Assembly (NCBI GenBank): GCA_026706075.1
Contig: JAPOZM010000004.1
Location: forward strand, 1 to 64,000
DNA from: Gemmatimonadaceae bacterium
Lineage (GTDB): Bacteria; Latescibacterota; UBA2968; UBA8231
Reading direction: 5' to 3'
Length of the DNA stretch: 64,000 bases
In this document: in pieces, positions 55,703 to 64,000 of the stretch
Layout: each line of letters opens with the position of its first letter
Numbering within the stretch: position 1 is the stretch's first letter
The notes under the pieces: generated by a model
What the model was told of the DNA's origin: nothing
Seen by the model: only the letters and a program-made list of their open reading frames with translations
Database searches by the model: none
Program-made: the position numbers and the translations under genes

Positions 55703-57973
55703 ATGTCAGATGCCCAGCGACAGCCGCCTTCGCCCAAGTCCCTCGATCTCTTCGAGGCCGGGCGACGCGACGCCCTCGAGCGCGACCAGCCGCTGGCGGC
55801 GCGCCTGCGGCCGCGCACCCTCGACGAGTTCGTCGGCCAGGACCACATCCTGGGACCCGGCCGCCTCCTGAAGCGCGCCATCCAGGCCGATCAACTCTCC
55901 TCCCTGATCTTCCATGGCCCGCCGGGGACCGGCAAGACGACGCTGGCCGCGGTCATCGCCAACACGACCAGGTCCCACTTCATCTCCATCAACGCCGTCC
56001 TCTCCGGGGTCGCCGATATCCGCGGCGCCGTGGAGGAGGCCCAGGAGCGGCGCCAGCTCCACGGCCACCGCACGACCTTGTTCATCGACGAGGTCCACCG
56101 CTTCAACAAGGCTCAGCAGGACGCGCTGCTTCCCTGGGTCGAGAACGGAACGGTGGTACTCATCGGCGCGACGACGGAGAACCCCTACTTCTCGGTCAAC
56201 CGGCCCCTGGTATCGCGCAGCCGCCTCTTCCAGCTGCGCGAGCTCGAGGCCGGCGACCTCCACCGCATCGCCCGCCATGCCCTGCAGGACCCCCGGGGGT
56301 ACGCCGACCTGCGGGTCGACCTCCACGAGGACGCACTGGCCCACCTCGTCGATGTCTGCAGCGGCGACGCCAGGGCCCTGCTCAACGCCCTCGAACTGGC
56401 GGTGGAGACGACGCCTCGGGACGCGGAGGGAGTGGTCCACGTCGATCTGGCCGTGGCCGAGGAGTCGATCCAGCGGCGCGCCGTTCTCTACGACAAGGAG
56501 GGCGACTACCACTTCGACACCATCTCCGCCCTCATCAAGTCCCTGCGCGGGTCCGACCCCGATGCCGCCGTGTACTGGCTGGCGCGCATGGTCTACGCCG
56601 GGGAGGACCCCCACTTCCTGTTCCGTCGCATGCTGATCTTCGCCAGCGAGGACGTGGGCCTGGCCGACCCCGAGGCCCTGGGGGTGGTCACCGCAGCGGC
56701 CGGGGCTTTCGACCGGGTCGGCCTGCCCGAGGGGCGCTTCCATCTCGCCCACGCCGCCCTCTACCTGGCCACGGCGCCGAAGAGCAACTCCACCTTCGCC
56801 TTCTTCGACGCTCTGGCCGCCGTCGAGGCGGAGGGCGACGGAGAGGTACCGAACCCTCTGAAGGACGCCAGCCGGGACGCCGAGGGGCTCGGCCACGGGG
56901 CCGGCTACCTGTACCCACACGCCTACCGCGACCACTGGGTGGCGCAGCAATACCTGCCCGACAGCCTCCACGGACGCCTGTTCTACCAGCCTTCGGACCA
57001 GGGCCGGGAGCGCGACCTGGGGGACCGCGTGCGGCGGCGCCGGGAACTGCAGCTGGCCGCGGCGGCCGAGGCGGGCAGCCGCGGCGCCGATCCCCTCACC
57101 CACTCCCCCGAGGACCGGTCCCGCGACCAGTGGCTGGTGCGCGCCGGCGGCGAGGTGAGCGCCCAGCTCGACCATGTGCGGCAGCGGCTCTTCGCCTCGG
57201 TGAAGCTCGCCCGCCACCACGTCGTCCTCGACCTGGACGCGGCCTCGGGGCTGCTCACCTGGGAGGCCCTGCGCCGCGTCCCCGAGGGCGGCGTCTGGTC
57301 CCTGTGCACGGACCGCACCTCGGCGGTCGCCCTGCGGGAGATGGCCAGCCATTCTCTCCCCGAGCTGAGCCGCCCGGTGGTCCTCGAGGGGCCCCTCATC
57401 CGGGCGGCGGACCTGGTGAGGCTGCAGGACGAGGGACTGCGCTTCGACGCCGTCCTCGGGCGCAATACCCTCGGCAGCGTGAGCGGCCGGGAGAAGGCGG
57501 CGCGGCGGATCGTGGAGCTCCTGGCACCGGGTGCCGTCCTCTGCCTCTCGGAGACGGTACCCCGGCTCGGTCAGCGGCTGACGGACCTGGTGCCGGTGGC
57601 CGAGTTGGGGGAGGACATGGCCGGGCGGCTGCATCGCGCAGAGGAAGAGATCTACCGGGACGAGGACAACCCGCGCGTCGCCTGGGAACCGGGCGACCTG
57701 GAGCCCCTGTGGTCGGAGGCCGGCCTGACCTCGGTGCGAATCGAGACCGAGGTCCTGACCGCCTCCCGGAGGCTCGGAAGCCGGGAGCTGGGGAGGTGGT
57801 TCAGCCCCGGCGGGGAGAAGCACGGCACCTTCGCCGCCTACCTCCGCCGGCACCTCTCCGAGGACGAGGTCCGCCAGGTGCGGCGGCTCTTCGAGAGCCA
57901 CTTGATGAACCGGGAAGTCGACTGGTCGACGACCTACGCCTACGTCAGCGGCCGGGCGGCCGCGGAGACCTGA
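55703..57973 (+). CDS. rarA: RarA (MgsA) AAA+ ATPase fused to methyltransferase-like domain
   Basis: A 756-aa protein. Residues about 1-440 are replication-associated recombination protein A: RPRTLDEFVGQDHILG, Walker A HGPPGTGKTTLAAVI, Walker B FIDEVHRFNKAQQDALL, and the C-terminal tetramerisation region ending YLPDSLHGRLFYQP. Residues about 470-750 resemble a class I SAM methyltransferase (LARHHVVLDLDAASGLLTWEALR, then DAVLGRNTLGSVSGREKAARRIVELLAPG). RarA acts at stalled forks. A RarA/unknown-domain fusion is a recognised protein type, and this appears to be one. The start is the ATG at 55703; the Shine-Dalgarno is weak. Confidence 0.92.
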   Translation: MSDAQRQPPSPKSLDLFEAGRRDALERDQPLAARLRPRTLDEFVGQDHILGPGRLLKRAIQADQLSSLIFHGPPGTGKTTLAAVIANTTRSHFISINAVLSGVADIRGAVEEAQERRQLHGHRTTLFIDEVHRFNKAQQDALLPWVENGTVVLIGATTENPYFSVNRPLVSRSRLFQLRELEAGDLHRIARHALQDPRGYADLRVDLHEDALAHLVDVCSGDARALLNALELAVETTPRDAEGVVHVDLAVAEESIQRRAVLYDKEGDYHFDTISALIKSLRGSDPDAAVYWLARMVYAGEDPHFLFRRMLIFASEDVGLADPEALGVVTAAAGAFDRVGLPEGRFHLAHAALYLATAPKSNSTFAFFDALAAVEAEGDGEVPNPLKDASRDAEGLGHGAGYLYPHAYRDHWVAQQYLPDSLHGRLFYQPSDQGRERDLGDRVRRRRELQLAAAAEAGSRGADPLTHSPEDRSRDQWLVRAGGEVSAQLDHVRQRLFASVKLARHHVVLDLDAASGLLTWEALRRVPEGGVWSLCTDRTSAVALREMASHSLPELSRPVVLEGPLIRAADLVRLQDEGLRFDAVLGRNTLGSVSGREKAARRIVELLAPGAVLCLSETVPRLGQRLTDLVPVAELGEDMAGRLHRAEEEIYRDEDNPRVAWEPGDLEPLWSEAGLTSVRIETEVLTASRRLGSRELGRWFSPGGEKHGTFAAYLRRHLSEDEVRQVRRLFESHLMNREVDWSTTYAYVSGRAAAET

Positions 57974-58018
57974 TCGGGGCGGGCGGGCCCGGCCTCAGCC
58001 GCCGGCCGGCGCCCGATC
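57972..58018. terminator. Convergent hairpin, rarA / cvpA, stop codon in the loop
   Basis: GATCGGG (57972-57978) pairs with CCCGATC (58012-58018). Further inside, GGGCGGGCCCGGC faces GCCGCCGGCCGGC. The minus-strand stop codon (57997-57995) lies exactly at the apex. The T-tract is missing. Confidence 0.5.
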
Positions 58019-58570
58019 GATGAGCGCCCCCGCCTCCTGGCGGAGGCCGTCGAAGCGACGCAGCAGGTCCGCCGGGCCGGCCCCCTGCTGGTCGAAGAAC
58101 TCCCGGAAGTGATCGGGCAGCACCGGCAGCACCTGCTCCAGCAGAGAGTAGAGGAGCGGGGCGGTGCGGGTCCCGGCCAGCCAGCCCGGACCCTCCGGCA
58201 GATAGCGGCCCACCAGCAGCACCAGCACCATCAGCAGCAGCACACCTGCGAGCGCTCCCAGGAGGGCGCCGAGAGCCCGGTCGACCACGCCCAGGAGCAT
58301 GGCGTAGACCACGCTCCTCAGGACCCGGGCCAGGAGGTTGACCGAGAGGGCCACGGCCACGAAGACGACCGTGAAGGCGGCCACCAGCCGCAGGACGGGA
58401 TGACCGAAGGAGGGCATCATCGCCGCCGCGGCGCTGTGCAGATAGAGGCCGCCGAGGAGGCCCAGGGCGACCGCCAGCAGGGCCGAGACCTGCTGGATCA
58501 GGCCCCGGCCGTAGCCGCGCACGGCCAGGGCGACCACCAGGACCGCGGCGATTCCGTCGAACCAGTGCAT
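57995..58570 (-). CDS. cvpA: CvpA-family membrane protein
   Basis: A 191-aa inner-membrane protein with four or five hydrophobic segments. The N-terminal MHWFDGIAAVLVVALAVRGYGRGL is the family hallmark: an acidic residue in the first helix followed by RG..RG. The membrane part runs to about residue 135; the C-terminal 55 residues are soluble. CvpA proteins affect envelope stress tolerance and colicin V production, and the molecular role is unclear. The start was set at the ATG at 58570, where homology begins; the frame extends 15 codons further to 58615. Confidence 0.85.
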   Translation of the reverse strand: MHWFDGIAAVLVVALAVRGYGRGLIQQVSALLAVALGLLGGLYLHSAAAAMMPSFGHPVLRLVAAFTVVFVAVALSVNLLARVLRSVVYAMLLGVVDRALGALLGALAGVLLLMVLVLLVGRYLPEGPGWLAGTRTAPLLYSLLEQVLPVLPDHFREFFDQQGAGPADLLRRFDGLRQEAGALIDRAPAGG

Positions 58571-58646
58571 CTCTTGAGAAACGGCCTTCTGCGGGTGCTG
58601 CGTGGAGGTTGCCACATTCGGCGGGGGCGCAATAGATTAGCCGCCC

Positions 58647-59915
58647 ATGCAGGCTCACCTCGACAAGGTACGCTGCAAGGTGCGCTTCTCCCATTCCCCG
58701 GGCCCGAAGTCGTGGAGCCTTGGTCTGTTCTGGCTGCTCCCCCTCGCCTTGTGCGCCTGCTCGACGACGGAGGAGCAGGTGCGGCGGCACATCGAGGTCA
58801 CCGCCGCCAACGATGTCCACTCCGAGCGCTGGGGCGCGGCCGTGGACGAACTCGCCGCCATCGGGCGCCCCGCCGCGCGCCAGCTCCTGGCCCTCCTCGA
58901 CCCCGCCCTGTACCGCGGGGTCGACTACCGCGAGTTCCGCGACGAGATCGAGAACACGCGCACCGCCGCCGCCGTGGTGCTGGGCCGCATCCGGCACCAG
59001 GCGGCCTCCGCCAGCATGCACGCCCGCATCACCACCGCCTACCGCTACAACGAGCGCATCGCCTGCCTCCGGGGGGTCGGAGACCTGGGCTTCACCGAAG
59101 CGGCCGTGAAGGACCTCCGGACCCAGCTCGCCGACGCCGACCCCGTCATCCGGCTGCTGACCGCCATCTCCCTGGTCAAGCTCGGCGAGCTGGTGGCGCG
59201 CGACACGATCACCGCCGCCGTCGTCGAAGGCGGCGACGAGCTCGCGGAGATGGCAATCGCCGAACTCGAGGGTGCCAACTACCACGGGGTTCCCGTCCTC
59301 GTCGATCTCCTTTCACGGCAGGAGCACCGCCGGGAGCGCCTCGGCCAGGCCCTGGAGAAGGTCCGCGAGCAGCTGGTACGGCAGCTCGATGCAGACGACC
59401 CCGAGGTGCGCCGGGAGTCGGCGGCCGCTCTGGGCGAGATCGCCGATCCCATGGTCGTCGAGGCCCTGGTGGGCATGCTCGCCGATCCGAGCAACCTGGT
59501 ACGCTTCAACGCCGCCGCCGCCCTGGTCCGCCTCGGCGACCGGCGCGGAACGGAGTTCCTCTTCGGCGCCCTGGACGATACCGACGCGGTCCTGCGCCTG
59601 AATGCGATCAAGTCCCTGGTCCGATTGCAGCAGTTGTCCGGACAGGTGGAGGACCGGCTCCTGGAGTGCCTGCGTTCGGACAGCCCGCGCCTGCGGTCGG
59701 GGGCGGCCCAGATCCTCGGCCGGGCCGAGGTCGCCTCGGCGGTGGAGGACCTGCTCTCGACGGCGGACGACGCCGACCCGGAGGTGCGCTGCAACGTCGC
59801 CATCGCCCTGGGCCACATCCGCGCTCCGTCCAGCCGCGGCACCCTCGAACAGCTCGCGGGCGACGCCGACGAGACCGTCGCCTACTACGCCGGATGGGCC
59901 CTGGAGCAGCTGTGA
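58647..59915 (+). CDS. HEAT-repeat lipoprotein
   Basis: A 422-aa protein. A hydrophobic segment ends LPLALCAC, a plausible lipobox about 38 residues from the ATG; a shorter start is possible because the first 20 residues are basic and unusual. From about residue 60 the protein is built of HEAT/PBS-lyase-like repeats, for example DPVIRLLTAISLVKLG, DPEVRRESAAALGEIAD, NLVRFNAAAALVRLGD and DPEVRCNVAIALGHIR. It is likely a periplasm-facing scaffold. The stop overlaps the next ATG (TGATG), coupling it to the secreted NTF2-like protein. Confidence 0.8.
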   Translation: MQAHLDKVRCKVRFSHSPGPKSWSLGLFWLLPLALCACSTTEEQVRRHIEVTAANDVHSERWGAAVDELAAIGRPAARQLLALLDPALYRGVDYREFRDEIENTRTAAAVVLGRIRHQAASASMHARITTAYRYNERIACLRGVGDLGFTEAAVKDLRTQLADADPVIRLLTAISLVKLGELVARDTITAAVVEGGDELAEMAIAELEGANYHGVPVLVDLLSRQEHRRERLGQALEKVREQLVRQLDADDPEVRRESAAALGEIADPMVVEALVGMLADPSNLVRFNAAAALVRLGDRRGTEFLFGALDDTDAVLRLNAIKSLVRLQQLSGQVEDRLLECLRSDSPRLRSGAAQILGRAEVASAVEDLLSTADDADPEVRCNVAIALGHIRAPSSRGTLEQLAGDADETVAYYAGWALEQL

Positions 59916-60889
59916 TGGGCGGACGCAGGCGCAACCTCCCCCTTCTGGCTGCGGCGGCCGTCCTCGCCCTCTCGCCAACGGCCTTCGTGGCTCCCCTCGC
60001 CGCCTCGGAGACGGCGGAGACGGTGCTCATCCGGCAGATCCTGGAGAAGGACCGCTTCGGACGCCGCCGGGGAGACGCGGAGATGGTCACCCACGGGTTC
60101 GACAAGGACCGCTTCGTCGCCTACGATGGCGCCGGATCGATCGACATCCGCGCCTGGACCGTCCGCCACTCCTCCCTGGAGGAGTACCAGGCCGCGCTCG
60201 AGGCCGACCTGTCGGCCAACCGCTACGACATCTCCCGCGCCGTCCTCTTCCTCACCGTCTGGAAGAACCGGGCCTTCGCCGCCACCCTCGATTCCGGCGT
60301 TGTCATCGACCGCGCCGGCGACAGCCGCCGCGGCTTCGTGCAGCGCGCCATGTGGTCCTTCCTCAAGGAGGACGAGGAGTGGAGGGCCACCAGCCTCGTC
60401 ATCGCCGTCGGAGACACGGCCGACGGAGGCGCCGCCGGCCGCGTGGAGGACCAGGAGGTCGCCGCCGCCCTGCAGGAGGACGCCCGCAACTGGTCCGAGG
60501 GCAACAAGGGCGACATCCTGAGCGGGGTGCAGGAGGACTTCGTCGGGAACGATTGCTACAACAGCTCGAATCCGGCCTCCTGGCTGACCGTCTTCGCCGG
60601 CCGCGAGGAGTTCGGGAAGTGGCTGGAGCAGCGCCTCGAGCACGTCGACTACGACATCGAGCGCACCCTGCTCCACGCCGTCAGCCGGGGGGACGAAGCC
60701 GTGGCCGTCGCCCGCGACCGGATCACGGCGACCTACAAGGCCGGGGACGCACGCCTGGAGCAGGACCGCATCTCGGCCTGGCTGCTGACGAGGCGCGCCG
60801 GGCGCTGGCGGATCACCTGCGCGTGGTGGAAGGCCAAGTCCTTCGATCCGGCCGGAGCCCCGGAGGGCGCCCCCACCGCCCGGCGCTGA
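59915..60889 (+). CDS. Secreted protein with two NTF2/SnoaL-like domains
   Basis: A 324-aa protein with an N-terminal signal peptide (LPLLAAAAVLALSPTAFVAPLAAS). Two similar halves follow. The first (about 55-170) includes VTHGFDKDRFVAYDG and WSFLKEDEEWRATS. The second (about 190-310) includes LSGVQEDFVGNDCYNSS and LLTRRAGRWRITCAWW. Both have the pattern of NTF2-like (SnoaL/DUF4440) folds. It starts at an ATG overlapping the HEAT lipoprotein stop. The function is unknown; the pair probably works in the periplasm. A longer frame to 58109 is a shadow. Confidence 0.72.
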   Translation: MGGRRRNLPLLAAAAVLALSPTAFVAPLAASETAETVLIRQILEKDRFGRRRGDAEMVTHGFDKDRFVAYDGAGSIDIRAWTVRHSSLEEYQAALEADLSANRYDISRAVLFLTVWKNRAFAATLDSGVVIDRAGDSRRGFVQRAMWSFLKEDEEWRATSLVIAVGDTADGGAAGRVEDQEVAAALQEDARNWSEGNKGDILSGVQEDFVGNDCYNSSNPASWLTVFAGREEFGKWLEQRLEHVDYDIERTLLHAVSRGDEAVAVARDRITATYKAGDARLEQDRISAWLLTRRAGRWRITCAWWKAKSFDPAGAPEGAPTARR

Positions 60890-60924
60890 CCCGCCTTCCC
60901 GGTACCTCCGCCGCCCGGGAACCC

Positions 60925-62169
60925 GTGCCCCACGGCCTCGACAACTACGAGAACACCAACCGCCTCTTCGACCAGGGCGCCGACGCCGTCGGCCTCGACG
61001 AGGATCTCCGCCGGCTGCTGAAGACGCCCTTCCGCGAGGTCAGGGTGGAGGTGCCGGTGCGCATGTCGAGCGGCCGCATCGAGGTCTTCCTGGGCTACCG
61101 GGTGCAGCACAGCGGCGCCCGCGGGCCGATGAAGGGCGGTCTGCGGTACCACCCCGAGGTCGACCTCGACGAGGTTCGCTCCCTGGCCGCGCTGATGACC
61201 TGGAAGACGGCCCTCCTGGACCTTCCCTACGGCGGAGCCAAGGGCGGGATCACCTGCGATCCCCTGCAGATGACGGAGGAGGAGCTCGAGCGCATGACGC
61301 GTCGGTTCACGGCGCGCATCGGCCTCGCCTGGGGACTGCACCGCGACATCCCCGCCCCGGACCTGAACACCGACGCCCGGGTCATGGCCTGGATCATGGA
61401 CGAGTACAGCCAGCACTTCGGGTACACTCCCGGCATCGTCACCGGCAAGCCCCTGGCCCTCGGCGGCTCCCCCGGCCGGGAAGCGGCCACCGGTCGAGGC
61501 GTGAGCATCGCCACCCGCGAAGCGGCGCGCGACCTCGGGATCGAGCTGAAGGGAGCGCGCGTGGCCATCCAGGGGTTCGGTCAGGTCGGCTCCCATGCGG
61601 CCCGGCTCCTGCACGGAATGGGAGCCTGCATAGTCGCCGTGAGCGATCTGAGCGGGGGCCTCTTCGCCGGCGACGGCCTCCCCTTCCCCGACCTGTACGA
61701 GCACGCCCGCGAGCGCCGCGCCATCCAGGGATTCGGCCGGGGGGAGAGCATCTCCAACGCCGATCTGCTCACCCTCGACTGCGACATCCTGATCCCGGCG
61801 GCCCTGGGCGGCGCCATCACCGAGGAGAACGCCCGCCAGGTCCGTGCTTCCATGATCGTGGAGGCGGCCAACTCGCCGGTGACGACGATCGCCGACGCCA
61901 TCCTCGCGGAGCGGGGCATCCCCGTGGTGCCCGACATCCTGGCCAACGCCGGCGGGGTCACCGTCTCCTACTTCGAGTGGGTGCAGAACATCCAGGCCCT
62001 GACCTGGGAGGAGGAGGAGGTCAACGCCCGGCTCGAGCGCATGATGACGCGGGCCTACCGGAGCGTGGTGGAGCGCATGCGGTCCCACGACCTTTCCATG
62101 CGCACCGCCGCCTTCGCCCTGGCCATCGAGCGCGTGGCGGAGACGGAAACCCTCAGAGGCGGATTCTAG
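60925..62169 (+). CDS. Glutamate/leucine-type amino acid dehydrogenase
   Basis: A 414-aa Glu/Leu/Phe/Val dehydrogenase that reversibly deaminates an amino acid with NAD(P). Substrate and catalytic Lys residues are in RGPMKGGLRYHPEV and LPYGGAKGGI. The Asp region is HRDIPAPDLNT. The cofactor site is VAIQGFGQVGSHAARLL, and the C-terminal PDILANAGGVTVSYFEWVQN is typical of glutamate dehydrogenase. The start is the GTG at 60925; no good Shine-Dalgarno is present, but homology begins close by and upstream sequence belongs to the previous gene in another frame. A symporter gene follows 19 nt downstream. Confidence 0.93.
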   Translation: MPHGLDNYENTNRLFDQGADAVGLDEDLRRLLKTPFREVRVEVPVRMSSGRIEVFLGYRVQHSGARGPMKGGLRYHPEVDLDEVRSLAALMTWKTALLDLPYGGAKGGITCDPLQMTEEELERMTRRFTARIGLAWGLHRDIPAPDLNTDARVMAWIMDEYSQHFGYTPGIVTGKPLALGGSPGREAATGRGVSIATREAARDLGIELKGARVAIQGFGQVGSHAARLLHGMGACIVAVSDLSGGLFAGDGLPFPDLYEHARERRAIQGFGRGESISNADLLTLDCDILIPAALGGAITEENARQVRASMIVEAANSPVTTIADAILAERGIPVVPDILANAGGVTVSYFEWVQNIQALTWEEEEVNARLERMMTRAYRSVVERMRSHDLSMRTAAFALAIERVAETETLRGGF

Positions 62170-62188
62170 AGCGGAAGGCTGAAGCAAC

Positions 62189-64000
62189 GTGGAAAAGCTC
62201 GCATGGCTCGCGGTATTCACCATCGGATACTGGACCTACTGCATCTACTGGGGGGTCCGTGGAGCGCGCCAGGCGCGCACCGCGAGCGACTACTTCATCG
62301 CCGGACGGACGATCGGCCTGTGGGTCTTCGTCCTCGCCGCCACGGCCACCTCCTTCTCGGGCTGGACCTTCGTAGGCCACCCGGGGACGATCTTCAACGT
62401 CGGCCTCCCCTACGCCTTCGCCTCCTTCTACGCCATCACCATCCCCTTCACCGGCGTGCTCTTCCTCAAGCGCCAGTGGCTGCTGGGCCGGCGCTACGGA
62501 TACATCACGCCCGGCGAGATGTTCTCCGACTACTACCGCACCGACTCGATGCGCCTGCTCACGGTGCTGGTGGCCATGGTGTTCTCCGTTCCCTATCTCG
62601 GTATCCAGCTGCGCGCCTCCGGCCTCCTCTTCTCCCGCCTGGTGGAGGGCACGCCCCTGGAGCAGACCTTCCTCGGCTCCATCGAGGGGGGCGCCATCCT
62701 GCTGTCGGTGGTCGTCTTCCTCTACGTCGCCTCGGGCGGCCTGCGGTCGGTGGCCTACGTCGACTGCGCCCAGTGCGTGCTGCTGGCCCTCGGCATCATC
62801 GTCCTCGGCTTCGTCGCCCTCGACCTGGTCGGCGGCTGGGCGGCGTTCAAGGAAGGGCTGGCGGGTCTCGCCGTGGTCAAGCCCGACATGGTGGCCATCC
62901 CTTCCCGACCGGAGTCGACCTCCTTCCTGGAGAGGGCCGGCACCCTGTTCTGGGGCGCCTCCGGCGGGCCCTGGACGGCGATGATGATCCTGACCTACAT
63001 GTTCGCCCTCATGGGCATCCAGTCGGCCCCGGCCTTCAGCATGTGGGCCTTCTCGAACAAGGACCCCAAGCCCTTCCCCTGGCAGCAGGTCGTGGCCTCG
63101 TCCCTGGCCATCGGCGGCATCATGTTCTTCTTCACCGCCTTCCAGGGCCTCAGCGGCTCGATCCTCTTCCACGAGATCCTCCCGGGCACCGAGAAGCTCG
63201 GCCTGCCCACGAACGAGGCGGGCAAGCCGCTCACGGACTATCTCGTTCCGTACCTGATCGGCTCCCTCGAGAAAGCGGCTCCGTGGCTGGTGGGCCTGCT
63301 CTGCGTCTGCGCCCTGGCGGCGATGCAGTCCACGGGCGCGGCGTACATGTCCACGGCCAGCGGCATCGTCACCCGCGACCTCTACCGGCACTTCTTCGCC
63401 CGCGACGTCAGCCACCGCGTCCAGGTCATGATCGGCCGCCTCACGGTCTGCGTCATCGTCGCCCTGGCCCTGCTCGTCGGCCTGGCCTCCGGCGACCTGC
63501 TGGTGCTCCTCGGGGGCGCGGCCGTCTCCTACGGGTTCCAGATGTGGCCGGCCCTGCTCGGCATCTGCTACATCCGCTGGTTCACCCCCAAGGGCGTCTC
63601 CTGGGGGCTGGCCGCCGGCATCGCCGCCGTCACCCTGACCTACGTCACCCAGCTGGGCGGGCTCGTCGGCATCGGCCGCTACCCCCTGACCATCCACAGC
63701 GCCGGCTGGGGCATCCTCTGCAACCTCGGCGTCTGCATCGTCGTCAGCGCCCTGACCCAGAGCCCGGCAGGCTCCCGCCACCGCACCGGCTACCACGACT
63801 TCCTCAAGGAGCACACCGCCCTGAGCCCGGACCGGGAGCGCTGGAAGAAGCCGGTGTGGATCCTCACCCTCGTCTGGTTCCTCTTCGCCATCGGGCCCTT
63901 CGCGGTCCTCGGCAACGAGGCTGACCCGTCCCGCTGGATCATGGGGATCCCGACGCTGTGGGTCTGGCAGATCGCCTGGTGGGTCGTCGGGGTGGTGATG
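62189..64000 (+). CDS. Sodium:solute symporter family protein (3' end beyond window)
   Basis: 604 codons are visible and the frame is open at the window edge. An SSF-family multi-helix permease. The signature ASDYFIAGRTIGLWVF occurs after the first helix, followed by SFSGWTFVGHPGTIF, YVASGGLRSVAYVD and LCALAAMQSTGAAYMSTASG-like segments, consistent with about 12-13 transmembrane helices. It would import an organic solute with Na+; the substrate is not predictable, though the adjacent amino acid dehydrogenase hints at amino or organic acids. The start is the GTG at 62189, 9-10 nt after GGAAGG. The open frame is not closed within the window. Confidence 0.88.
   Translation, partial: MEKLAWLAVFTIGYWTYCIYWGVRGARQARTASDYFIAGRTIGLWVFVLAATATSFSGWTFVGHPGTIFNVGLPYAFASFYAITIPFTGVLFLKRQWLLGRRYGYITPGEMFSDYYRTDSMRLLTVLVAMVFSVPYLGIQLRASGLLFSRLVEGTPLEQTFLGSIEGGAILLSVVVFLYVASGGLRSVAYVDCAQCVLLALGIIVLGFVALDLVGGWAAFKEGLAGLAVVKPDMVAIPSRPESTSFLERAGTLFWGASGGPWTAMMILTYMFALMGIQSAPAFSMWAFSNKDPKPFPWQQVVASSLAIGGIMFFFTAFQGLSGSILFHEILPGTEKLGLPTNEAGKPLTDYLVPYLIGSLEKAAPWLVGLLCVCALAAMQSTGAAYMSTASGIVTRDLYRHFFARDVSHRVQVMIGRLTVCVIVALALLVGLASGDLLVLLGGAAVSYGFQMWPALLGICYIRWFTPKGVSWGLAAGIAAVTLTYVTQLGGLVGIGRYPLTIHSAGWGILCNLGVCIVVSALTQSPAGSRHRTGYHDFLKEHTALSPDRERWKKPVWILTLVWFLFAIGPFAVLGNEADPSRWIMGIPTLWVWQIAWWVVGVVM

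Noticed and set aside
55706..57901. 731-codon minus-strand frame antisense to rarA
   Set aside because: Antisense shadow; the plus-strand frame has clear AAA+ motifs.

Overview
The window is a gene-dense, very GC-rich bacterial chromosome segment from a diderm. It has RlpA, DsbD, a lipoprotein with a TonB-type C-terminus and several lipobox proteins. The TPR lipoprotein at 17884-21207, whose N-terminus reads [12 protein letters not shown], recalls proteins I associate with FCB-superphylum and candidate-phylum bacteria (Eisenbacteria, Krumholzibacteria, Latescibacteria or Gemmatimonadota-like). That placement is an inference only. There are no phage, IS, CRISPR or plasmid genes; almost everything is housekeeping or core metabolism. 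Several clear sigma70-type promoters can be read (TTGACA with TATATA, TATCTT or TATTTT, spacing 16-18), and many gene pairs are coupled by ATGA, GTGA, TTGA or TGATG overlaps.

Layout. 1-7.7 kb: partial tRNA-Gly, greA, ygfZ-dinB, a large FAD/Fe-S oxidase with a small partner, zapA and infC. 7.8-15.6 kb: PfkB kinase and 2-hydroxyacid dehydrogenase, a TIM-barrel isomerase, a heavily frameshifted MFS-HEAT pseudogene, GT2, HIT protein, an isolated rplC, GT9 and pcm. 15.6-25.3 kb, minus strand: a pyrimidine operon (small tail-anchored protein, carB, TPR/TonB lipoprotein, pyrK, pyrD, then rlpA). 25.3-29.3 kb, minus strand: an NAD-related operon (CinA-like/NMNAT-like fusion, M20 peptidase, NAD(P)HX repair enzyme). 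29.5-37 kb, plus strand: galU, siroheme sulfite/nitrite reductase with a small partner, 7Fe ferredoxin, TPP-dependent E1 alpha and beta, and an SDR. 37-44.7 kb: orphan ABC ATPase, uvrB, dnaK, zinc alcohol dehydrogenase, FlgT/CsgG-like lipoprotein and tRNA-Thr. 44.8-50 kb: class IV aminotransferase, RidA, pgi-gnd and a small HTH regulator. 50-58.6 kb: an epimerase-aroA-DsbD-MetE-like operon, a RarA-methyltransferase fusion and CvpA. 58.6-64 kb: HEAT lipoprotein, secreted NTF2-like protein, glutamate/leucine-type dehydrogenase and a truncated sodium:solute symporter.

The items most worth a second look are mainly regulatory and enzymological. An intrinsic terminator lies inside the greA leader, as in E. 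coli GraL, and a second promoter-palindrome-terminator leader precedes zapA. infC appears to start at AUC. The class 1B dihydroorotate dehydrogenase carries Ser where class 1 enzymes have Cys. A degenerate PncC/CinA domain is fused to an NMNAT-like domain beside NAD(P)HX repair. The siroheme reductase has Cys motifs in both halves plus a helical C-terminal extension. rplC lies outside any ribosomal operon. At several convergent gene ends the minus-strand stop codon falls in the loop of the shared hairpin.
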